From Candidatus Omnitrophota bacterium (GTDB lineage Bacteria > Omnitrophota > Gorgyraeia > Gygaellales > Profunditerraquicolaceae): a stretch of 15,838 bases of DNA. Position numbers and translations under genes: made by a program. Shown here one piece after another: positions 7,015-15,000 of this stretch. The notes beneath the pieces are model-generated. The model searched no databases. It worked only from the letters and a program-made list of their open reading frames with translations, and had not been told where the DNA came from. Position 1 is the stretch's first letter; each line of letters starts with the position of its first letter. The stretch is from contig JAQTMD010000014.1 in NCBI GenBank assembly GCA_028714595.1, positions 1 through 15,838 of the forward strand, written 5' to 3'.

Positions 7015-7458
7015 ATGGAACCTTCAGAACGGCAGAAGCTGCAGAACCAGTACCGGTCGTTTACCGACGCACAGATTCTCTCCATGCTTGCCGACGGTCC
7101 CGGAGCCTACGTCGAAGGGGCGTATGCGCTCCTTGCGGAAGAAGGGCGCAGGCGGGGGCTGGAAGTCGGATCGGCGCAGCCGCTGGAAACACTCCCTCCG
7201 CAGGATGCCCGGCAGGGACCCGAAGAATTCCAGAATCCGGCCGCGTATGTGCAGATCGCCATCATCAACAGCGAGACAGACAGGAAGTCAACGGAAGCGA
7301 TACTGGAGTCAGCCGGCATCGACTTTAATTTTGCGGGCCTGCACATGAATCCTGAAGTCGGTCTTCCGGCGGGCTTGATGGTAGAGGAGGCCCGCGTCGA
7401 AGACGCGATCAGGGTGTTGAAAGATTTTAAGCCGTCAGCAAGCATCATCCTTTGGTAA
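7015..7458 (+). CDS. DUF2007-like putative signal-transducing protein
   Basis: This small soluble protein has 147 residues. An N-terminal helical part (about 1-50) carries YRSFTDAQILSML and LLAEEGRRRGL, resembling the short 'level-of-tissue' helical preface often found before DUF2007. The C-terminal part (about residues 77-140) has the alternating pattern VQIAIINSETDRK…ILESAGIDF…LMVEEARVEDAIRVL typical of DUF2007 (putative prokaryotic signal-transducing domain). Exact biochemical role is unknown. Two ATGs are adjacent (7012, 7015); 7015 gives better spacing (7 nt) from GAGGG at 7003-7007. It ends 1 bp before the receiver-domain gene, so the two are probably co-translated. Confidence 0.75.
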   Translation: MEPSERQKLQNQYRSFTDAQILSMLADGPGAYVEGAYALLAEEGRRRGLEVGSAQPLETLPPQDARQGPEEFQNPAAYVQIAIINSETDRKSTEAILESAGIDFNFAGLHMNPEVGLPAGLMVEEARVEDAIRVLKDFKPSASIILW

Positions 7459-7459
7459 G

Positions 7460-8149
7460 ATGCCTGAGAAGAGGATCCTGGTAATAGAAGACAGCAGTTT
7501 TATCTGCACCATGCTGGAAACGGGGTTCAGGGCAAACGGTTTCCAGGTCAGCATCGCCCACGGCGGAAAGGAAGGTCTGCTGCTCGCCCGCAGCGAAAAG
7601 CCCGACCTGATCGTCCTGGACCTGGTCCTGCCCGAGATGCCCGGAGAAGAAGTCTGCCGCCGGCTGAAAAGAGATGCAGAGACGGATTCGATACCCGTGG
7701 TCATGCTTACCGCCAAAGACAGCGACGCCGACCGGGTGCGCGGCAGGGTCATCGGCGCCGACGCCTACATCCCTAAACCCTTTACCATGGAGAAACTGAT
7801 GGAGACGATAGGAAAATTCCTGACTGCCTGTATCGTGTGCTTTGTTTTTTGCCTGCCGATGTCCGCCGGCGCACAAGAGCAGGAGGATGCAGGGGCTGTC
7901 CCGCCGGGCATGGAGCTTATCAAGGTCGGAGGAACCGACATATTGATACCCCGGGGCACCAAGGTCACCAAAAAAGACGCGCTGCTTATCCTCGAGCCGC
8001 CGGAACAGTTCATGGCCCGGAGGATCCTGGCCATGGAAGAAGAGATCGAGCGTCTGGCTCAAGCGTCCAGGCAGTTGCAGCAGGAGATCGCGGACCTGAA
8101 AAAAGCCCTCCAGGCGCAGACGTCGAAGCCTGTCCCCGGACCGGAATAA
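7460..8149 (+). CDS. Response-regulator receiver domain joined to a signal-peptide-like segment and coiled-coil tail
   Basis: This 229-residue product has a complete CheY-like receiver domain at residues 1-120 with every key residue: E10/D11, phosphoacceptor D54 (IVLDLVLP), T84 (MLTAK) and K106 (PKPF). Residues 120-136 form a hydrophobic segment (LTACIVCFVFCLPM) followed by SAGAQEQ, which reads like a signal peptide with a cleavage site. The tail (about 145-229) has a short SAF/PEGA-like strand region (GGTDILIPRGTKVTKKDALL) and a coiled coil (about 185-220, MEEEIERLAQASRQLQQEI). A cytoplasmic receiver with an exported tail is unusual. It may be a real membrane-tethered fusion, two overlapping products with an internal start, or two genes merged by a sequence error. 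No DNA-binding output domain is present. Confidence 0.85.
   Translation: MPEKRILVIEDSSFICTMLETGFRANGFQVSIAHGGKEGLLLARSEKPDLIVLDLVLPEMPGEEVCRRLKRDAETDSIPVVMLTAKDSDADRVRGRVIGADAYIPKPFTMEKLMETIGKFLTACIVCFVFCLPMSAGAQEQEDAGAVPPGMELIKVGGTDILIPRGTKVTKKDALLILEPPEQFMARRILAMEEEIERLAQASRQLQQEIADLKKALQAQTSKPVPGPE
7789..7801 (+). promoter_or_regulatory. Possible internal ribosome-binding site and start inside the receiver-fusion gene
   Basis: GGAG (7789-7792) precedes an in-frame ATG (7799-7801) by 6 nt. Starting there gives a 116-residue protein, METIGKFLTACIVCF..., with a textbook signal peptide ending SAGA. This would separate an exported coiled-coil protein from the cytoplasmic receiver. Confidence 0.35.
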
Positions 8150-8182
8150 GACTGTCCTCTGCCGGCTTTTGACATTTTTTTG

Positions 8183-8211
8183 TTGACTTCTTCTTTCTCT
8201 TAGGGTACAAT
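8183..8211 (+). promoter_or_regulatory. Sigma70-like promoter upstream of the small coiled-coil gene
   Basis: TTGACT (8183-8188), exactly 17 bp, then TACAAT (8206-8211). Predicted start near 8218, just before a perfect hairpin. A second TTGACA at 8169-8174 has no matching -10. Confidence 0.7.
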
Positions 8212-8217
8212 AACTTA

Positions 8218-8300
8218 AATGTCACCGAGGTGACAGGCATGGCGCAAGAGTAGCTAAAATCATGAGCAACTCTCCAAGACAGGAGGGTTGCTTTTTCTTT
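8218..8300 (+). ncRNA. Structured leader or small RNA with two hairpins
   Basis: The transcript is about 83 nt. It opens with a perfect hairpin, TGTCACC (8220-8226) with GGTGACA (8229-8235). A 29-nt single-stranded-looking stretch follows, then the terminator hairpin. This layout (aptamer-like hairpin, linker, terminator, gene) is what a compact riboswitch or an sRNA would show. No known class is recognised. Confidence 0.45.
8265..8300 (+). terminator. Strong intrinsic terminator upstream of the small coiled-coil gene
   Basis: The 11-bp stem AGCAACTCTCC (8265-8275) with GGAGGGTTGCT (8282-8292) has a single G-T wobble, a 6-nt loop and a T-rich tail through 8300. It lies 36 bp before the gene start and covers the ATG at 8262, arguing against that upstream start. 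Confidence 0.85.
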
Positions 8301-8336
8301 TCGGGCAATCTAAACCCAGAAGGAGGCAGACCTCTC

Positions 8337-8717
8337 ATGAAATCCGACAGAATCGCGCTCTTGATGGTGATTGTCATGTTTTTGCTTATTCTGTTTACCT
8401 ATGCCCGGTTTAATCATATCGAGCAGCGGATGACCCGCCAGACCATGGCCGAGTTGAATTCCAGGCTCGACAGTCTTATTACCACCATTAAGACGTCTGA
8501 CGAGCGCATGGCAGGTTACAGCGACAGCCTGCGTCGTATCGAAGACCGCCTGGATTTCGTGGAAGCGGAACGAAAAGACATCTGGCAGAAAGTCGCCGGC
8601 ATGACCAAAGACCTTGAGACCGTTCGCGCGGGCGTCATTGCCGCGAACATGAACGCGAACAAGCAGATCGTGGAGCTTGGTTCGATCAGCGTCAAGAAGG
8701 CCGATAAGAAGAAATAA
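8337..8717 (+). CDS. Small membrane-anchored coiled-coil protein, function unknown
   Basis: This 126-residue protein has one N-terminal membrane helix (about residues 6-22, ALLMVIVMFLLILF). A long helical, probably coiled-coil region follows (about 25-115, including HIEQRMTRQTMAELNSRLDS and IEDRLDFVEAERKDIWQKV), ending in a lysine-rich KKADKKK. It resembles single-span anchors that organise envelope complexes, but no family is recognised. The frame is open from an ATG at 8262, but that codon lies inside the terminator hairpin; ATG 8337 follows AAGGAGG (8320-8326) by 10 nt and is preferred. Like the tail of the preceding receiver fusion it is an envelope-associated coiled coil, which hints at a shared process. 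It has its own promoter, leader and terminator. Confidence 0.75.
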   Translation: MKSDRIALLMVIVMFLLILFTYARFNHIEQRMTRQTMAELNSRLDSLITTIKTSDERMAGYSDSLRRIEDRLDFVEAERKDIWQKVAGMTKDLETVRAGVIAANMNANKQIVELGSISVKKADKKK

Positions 8718-8733
8718 TCTTTTGGCTTTTTCC

Positions 8734-8749
8734 CCGCCACGGTTCTTGA
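8734..8749 (+). repeat. 16-nt direct repeat, copy 1
   Basis: CCGCCACGGTTCTTGA in the 3' untranslated region of the small coiled-coil gene, identical to bases 8881-8896. Here it has no adjacent complementary arm and precedes the gene's own terminator. Confidence 0.8.
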
Positions 8750-8752
8750 ACA

Positions 8753-8786
8753 AAAGCCGCCTCATCCTTCGAGGCGGCTTTCCTTT
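8753..8786 (+). terminator. Intrinsic terminator of the small coiled-coil gene
   Basis: Perfect 11-bp stem AAAGCCGCCTC (8753-8763) with GAGGCGGCTTT (8771-8781), a 7-nt loop, then CCTTT. An upstream GGCTTTT (8724-8730) can pair with AAAAGCC (8752-8758) and could compete with the stem. Confidence 0.85.
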
Positions 8787-8804
8787 AAAAAACCGAGAAA
8801 AAAC

Positions 8805-8833
8805 TTGAAAATAAAGGGCTTATATGTTATATT
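8805..8833 (+). promoter_or_regulatory. Promoter of the giant exported-protein gene
   Basis: TTGAAA (8805-8810), 17 bp, TATATT (8828-8833). A second good -10, TACAAT (8839-8844), lies downstream without a paired -35. The region is very AT-rich compared with its surroundings. Start predicted near 8840-8850. Confidence 0.55.
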
Positions 8834-8880
8834 TATAGTACAATCAGGCTATTAAGTAGGTTAACAGATTCAAGAATACA

Positions 8881-8896
8881 CCGCCACGGTTCTTGA
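8881..8896 (+). repeat. 16-nt direct repeat, copy 2
   Basis: Identical to 8734-8749. In this copy bases 8884-8896 form the left arm of a terminator hairpin. Confidence 0.8.
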
Positions 8897-8932
8897 GTAA
8901 ATGTGTTTATTATCAAGAGTCGTGGTTTTTTT
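8884..8932 (+). terminator. Intrinsic terminator upstream of the giant gene
   Basis: A 13-bp stem pairs CCACGGTTCTTGA (8884-8896) with TCAAGAGTCGTGG (8913-8925), including two G-U pairs, with a 16-nt loop and seven T at 8926-8932. It lies 72 bp before the giant gene's start. Confidence 0.85.
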
Positions 8933-9004
8933 ATTATACTAAGAAATAACTTTTAAAAAGAATTTCCTATGAAAGAAAACAAAACAAAAGCAGGAGGAAA
9001 TGAA

Positions 9005-12000
9005 ATGGTCAAGAGAGCGATCGCACTGGCAATCAGTTTCTGTCTTTTCTTCGAACAGACGGGTTTTGCCCAGGTAGCGCCCCAGATAACCATACCGGCG
9101 TACCTGAACGGCTACGTTGCCGCGGACCGTTTTCGTCCGCTGCATTTGCGCAGCCTCACCTTTGACCAGGCTCACGACAGTTTCAAACTCTTCCTTGACA
9201 AGGGCGACGTCCAGAAGATCGAGTTTCCCCAGGTGGAAAAGACCACCAAGACCCTCATGGAATACTTCCAGCTCGGACTGCGTCTGCCCAACAGCATGTT
9301 CTGGGTGAACCTGCGCCCGGATTCCGCCAAAGAGATCATCGACCCTTACCTGGAGCAGACAGACCTGGGAAAGGTCCTGCTTGAGGCCGACCTCCAGTTG
9401 AAGAAGGACATGGCTGCGTTCACCTCGCCGCAGACAGCGGAGGGAAGGCAGTACTGGGACAGGCTCTATGCAAAGGCAGAAGAGCTCTTTGGCGACAGCG
9501 ACGTCAGCGTCCCCACGCTGACCCGCCCCTGGATCGTACCCGGCGAGATCATCATGCGCCAGTCGCAGGACAGCGCCTATGTCTACAAGGCTTCCTTGAA
9601 CGTCATGCTCGAGCAGGATTACATCAAAGACTCCTCCGCGTACAACTTCGACGATCCCCGGATGAAAGTGCTGAACGAGTATTCCTCGGAGCTCATCCGC
9701 ACGCTCGTGCTCCCGAAGCTCACCAGGGAAGTCAACTCCTCCAAGAAATACGCTGCTCTGCGCCAGGTGTACTATTCGCTGGTTTTGGCGCAGTGGTTCA
9801 AGCAGAAATACGGCGCGCAGAAGGAGACCAGCGCGCTGGTCGCGTCCATCGACAACAAAGACCTCGCCGGCCTGACCTCGCAGAAGAAATGGTCGAAGGA
9901 TAAATATTTCAAGTCATACCAGAAATCTTTTACCGGCGGCGAGTATAACATCAGCGAAGGCGTCCAGACTACCACTGGACTTGTCATCAGGCAGTATTTC
10001 TCGGGCGGCATGGACTTCGCGAGAAAATTCCTGCCGGTGTCAAGTAATCCTCTGGCGGCCGGAACGGCCGGCATGCTCATCCAGACCCAGCTTACGCCGA
10101 CCGTGCCGCAAGACCCGAGCCTTTTAGCGGCGGATTTCGGGCCCGCCGGTGTCACCGTCGCTGCCCAGCCCCAGCCGGCGGCAGCCCTTGCCGACGGCGG
10201 TACTGGCACGGATGAAGCCGCAAAGCCGTCGGTTCTATCCGATGTGCGCGCGGCGCTGGAGAGAAGGTGGGTCCTCGCAAACCACCTGTTCATGGCCTTC
10301 CACGTGGCGTTTGTCAGTTCAGTGTTGAGTTTACCTGCCGGTGAAGCTTTTAATTATTTACAAGTACTTCAGTTCATGTTCGCAAGCCCTGAAACACCGA
10401 TCAGCGCCGCTTTCCTGTACCTCACCTGGCATACCGCCATAGCCCTGCACGAAATGGGCCATTATTTGAAGGCAGTGAAGACTGCTGCCTTGAAGCCGGA
10501 ACTGCTCAAAGACGCCCAGGAAAAAATGAACCAGCCGTTTTTCAAGCGCCTTGCCTGGTATGCGGAGATGTTCGTAAAGATTCCATGGGGAAAGTTCGAG
10601 GGCGTCGTCAAAGCGGCGCCGGCGCCGGAAGCAAAAGGGACAATAGCAAGGACCGGAGAAAAGATATGGAATTTCTTTATTGCCAGCTTCTATCCCGATG
10701 CCCCGTTTAACCTCGCAGTCTCGGCAGAAGGCCCGGCATTCAGTTTCAAGGTCGCCAGGGTCGTGCTGCCAATCGCCATTTCATTGGTCGCCGGCGGTCT
10801 TATCCTCAAGGGTATGACCGGAGACATAGCGTCAATGGGCGAGGGTGTTTTGTACGCTGGCAGGATGCTCCTTGGCATCGGGATCGTGACTCTGTTGGAC
10901 CGGATTGAAGCCGACCCCGGGAAATATAGGGAATTCCAGGAACGCGAAAAGAAAGCTGCCGAAAAGGCAAAAGAGGTCCAGGCAAAGATGACCGGCGAAG
11001 TAAAGCCCTGGAAAGAGCGCATGCCGGAAGTGATGGCCTGGATGCTCAGCCACCGCATCCAGGAAGGCACGTTGAACGGCATGCCCATCCGCGCTCCCTA
11101 TGGCTGGCGTAATTCAGGTATGGGCGGAAGGCATACGGAAAAAGAATATCCGAAGAGCAATATTTCCATGCAGGAACTGATGTTCATACCTTTGACTGCC
11201 AAGACATATGAAGAAGCGCAGCAGATCACGGTTGAACTGCAGAACCGGCTCATGCAGATCATTGAGAAAGCAGAAGGCGCGACCGTCATGGGCATCGGGT
11301 TAGAGGGAGGCTTGGCAACGTATATTCAAAAGGAAAAAGGAGATAAAATCCCCGAGCGAAGGCTCTGGAGGATGGCCAAGCAGGCGATCATAGATATCGG
11401 TAAAATACCGGGAGTTGATGTCGTCCTGGGTATAGATCCTGCGGATAGCGAATTAGAAATCGCCTACCGTGAAAAGTTTAAGCAGCCCGATGCTGTAGGG
11501 ATGTATCTTTTCTGGCGCGACGAAGACCAGACCGTGATGAGTAGGGATGAACTCGCAGACGAAATAGCAGCGGCAATCGAGGAAGACATTCCCATCATCT
11601 CGGGAGAAGACCTCTTTGCAGAAGACGATTACGAAGGCTGGAGGAACTGGATGGCCAGATACGGCCACATGATGTTCGTCATCGCTGATGACATAGCGAC
11701 TACCAGGGATTCCACCGTAGAAATGATAGGTGATGAGGGATTGGCCAATACCCTGCTGGTCAAGGCAAATCAGATCGGAACCCTGTCGGAAACCGAACTT
11801 GCCGGCTTAACGGCCCGCGGAAAGAAGATGTTTTTGGTAGTATCGCACCGGTCAAAATCTCCGAACGACGACATGGAAGCACAGGTAGCTATTTCTTTCG
11901 ATGCGGAAGGGATCAAGGCAGGCGGCGGCGCAAACACCGAACGTCTGGTCAAATACGGCGCGATCATCAAGATGATGAAAGAAGCCATCCGGCAAAAAGC

Positions 12001-15000
12001 GCAAGGTCCGCAAATGGCGGACCAGGCGCTTGAAGATCTTGCCTTGCAGCTTATTCCGCAGTTGCAGATAACCAGGATCATTGCTTATGAAGAGGCCACC
12101 AATGCCGGCATTCCGACCGTGGGAGTGAAAGTAAGCATAGGCGTGCCGGGCAGCAAAATGTTTGAGAATTTAATGGAATTCACCGGCTCGACTCCGCTGG
12201 GAACCAGCGCAGGCACGGGCGAAGCGATTCACCTCGTGGATTCCATTATTCAGCCGAGTGAATTGACGCAGAAGTACGCAGACCTGTTTACTCAACAACC
12301 CGATAAGACGTTCAAGTTCAAGAAGGATGTAAACGATGCGGTCATCCAGTCCAAGAACGATGCTGCGCTCACCGCTCTTTTTATCCAGGCGCAGCGCTAC
12401 GGCGGCAAAGGCACGCAAAATGCGGTCGTCAATGTGGAGCAGATTTTGTCAAAGCTATTCGTAGGCAAAAAGGTCTCAGAGATCAACAGCATTTTCCAGA
12501 TCGACCAGATGCTGCTGAATGCTGAGTTGGAAACAGGCATACAAAGGGGAAAGATCAATAAAGACGCAAGCGCGGCGGAAAAAATTGCATTCATGCAGAG
12601 AAAAGGCGAACTGGGCATGAACGCGATCCTGTCCATGTCGCTGGCATTGGGCAGAATGGCTGCAGCAGTCCAGGGAAAAGAGTTGTGGCAGCTCATGCGC
12701 GAAGAGATGAGCCAGACCATCGCCGCGGTCATTGCTGAGAGCGAAGGAAAGACGAAAGACCAGGTCCTCAAGGAAAATACGTACGCGCAGCTCGTGGAAA
12801 AATTAAAGACTTTCGAGGAACAGCGCAAGGCACGAGCCGACCAGAAGAAACTCTACGAGTATCTGCGTGAGGGCCTGCCGGTTTACGCGGCAGCCAGCGC
12901 CGACGGCGGCAAGAAGACAAAAGGCGACCAGTTCCCGGGGGCGAAATACAGCGGAATGTCCGACTTGCTGGCAAAAATTGAAGGGGCCATACGGAAATCA
13001 GATACCAAGACAGTAGAAAAGTTGCACGCGGACCTTCTCTTGGTCCAGCAGGATGCAATAGCAGTTTCATTTGCTAGTCAAGGCTATTCAGTCCTCTCAA
13101 ACCCCGTACCGACGCTCGGTCAGGCTCTTGCAATGGTAGATGCGTTCCAGAAGACCAAGATACCCAATATATTGACCGGTTTCCAGGTAGGGGTAAGCTT
13201 TGAGGATGCAAAAAAAGGCTTGGAGGATAATGATTTCATAGCTGCTTTAGTAGAGGTTTCGAAATTTGGCGATATTTCGAACCGTGGCAGTATGATGGTC
13301 CTCTACCCGACAACGCAAGGTTTGGAGAAAATCTTTAATGATCCTGCTCTGAAGAAAAAATTCTTATCCAATGCCGACGGCGGCTGGGCAGACCCTGGAG
13401 AAATCAGTAATATTCTAAAGGAAATTATAAACAAGATCAATAATCCGGAATTTCGGGGCGAAGGAGCCAAAATCTCCGAATTCCTGCAAGAATATGCAGG
13501 AGCGGTAGAAAAATATTTTAAGGATCAAGAGGCAATCTTGCAGCGCGAAGGAAAAGGTGCGGACAGCAGCATCAACGTCTACGCTGAGTTCACGAAGACC
13601 GTTATCCAACCCGTCCGGTTTTACGATGTAAGCCGCCCCGCGTTCCTTGATATAGCGAAAGGGACGATGTCAGGCGAAAGGGCACGCGGGTTGCTGGAGC
13701 AAGAGAAAGCCATTTTCCTAAGTCCGGTATGGCTTTCGTCCCATGACAGTTTAACAGAATTGATCAATCTGTTAGACATTGTGCAGGACAACTGGAAAAA
13801 AGAACACAACAAAGACGAGTACAGCTTGATGGCGGGCGACAAGAGCTCCCCGCCAGCGTTTCAAGAAGCCTTGCTTGGAATGCGAGGTACAAATTTAATG
13901 CAGCTGGCTACGATTGAGGGATTGCTGGGAAGGCCTCTATCTAAGACGGAAATAACACTCTTCAGAACCACAGAAGGATGGAGGCTTCTTTATCAAGCGG
14001 TGGAGTTAACGATAAAGAATAAAATTCCTATCTGGGATATAGAGGAAAAACTAAGGTCTGATTATTTCTTTGCTGATGTGGTAGAACTACAATATCTTAA
14101 TGAGCAGGCACGAAGAGCAGTGAAAAATGAGCTTGATCCTTTTGTGGTTAGATTAACCGGGCAAATCTTAACGCAGCAAGAAAAGATTTTTCTGTCGAAT
14201 CTCACTGCTTTTGCGATAAGTGGTTCGCCTTTGCAGTTAAAGGAAGCAAATAATCTCTTGCTCCAGATAAGAGAAAGTAGACAGATCATTGCTTGGCTGG
14301 GCGAGGGGGCTGTAATTCTCAAACCGGAGGATTTTGATTCCGCAATTAAAGGATTAAATGGCGGACTTTATACCGCCCGCCTTTACGCCGGTGAGGATTC
14401 TAAACCTCTCTTTTTGATCTTATATGACACCGATAAAGGATTAAGAGCGCGTTATCAAAATGAGCAGGCCGCCGGCAGCGGCATGGACAAAGCCGAGATA
14501 TACGCACTGCTTGAAAAGGCGTTCAGCGACCGATGGTCGAAAGCCTCTGGGTACGGAGTATCATCCCTGAAAGATTTTGTGAATTTTAACAGCATCGTTA
14601 TTCCTCTGCTTTCCAAAATACTCAAGGACGGGATCGATGTCGAAATCGCGGCAGGTTTACTTTTCGACAGGATAAAAGTAGAAGTCACAGCCGTCGATGG
14701 CCAATATATCAGAAGCGAAGTCCGCCATCCGGATGCTGTTTATTCAGTGACTAAATTCGACGTTGCCGGAGCCATGGCGCTCGTCAATGATCCTGCAGAG
14801 CTGCGTAGGCAGATCGACGCACAGAGGAGTGCCAGCGACGGCGGCAGCATAAAGACCGTTCTATCGAAAGAGGCAGAGGCGCGGTTCATAGAGTCATTCA
14901 TGAAAACCAAGCTCAGTGAACCCGATGCGCCATTTTCAAAACAAGTCAGCGACTCGTTCACGAGAGGACAAGCAAGGATAGCGCTGCAGAAACTCATTGT

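Larger units (their letters stand above)
8840..8932 (+). ncRNA. Leader or small RNA ahead of the giant gene
   Basis: The predicted transcript is about 80-90 nt, from the AT-rich promoter to the terminator at 8884-8932. Its terminator left arm is the second copy of the 16-nt repeat. No riboswitch class is recognised. No clear promoter lies between the terminator and the giant gene (a lone TATACT at 8935-8940 has no good -35), so expression would need readthrough. Confidence 0.4.

Noticed and set aside
8150..8182. Terminator directly after the receiver-fusion gene
   Set aside because: A GCCGGC palindrome followed by T-rich sequence is present, but the stem is too short to support a call.
8218..8300. 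Cyclic-di-GMP (GEMM) riboswitch
   Set aside because: A few short resemblances (GGCGCAAGAG, GTAGC) were seen, but the conserved core and two-stem arrangement do not fit.
8262..8336. Upstream start for the small coiled-coil gene
   Set aside because: The ATG at 8262 lies at the base of a strong terminator hairpin and the added residues are not protein-like; ATG 8337 has a good ribosome-binding site and begins just before the membrane helix.
9772..10293. 173-codon minus-strand frame and other minus-strand frames within the giant gene
   Set aside because: All are antisense to a continuous frame with recognisable domains.
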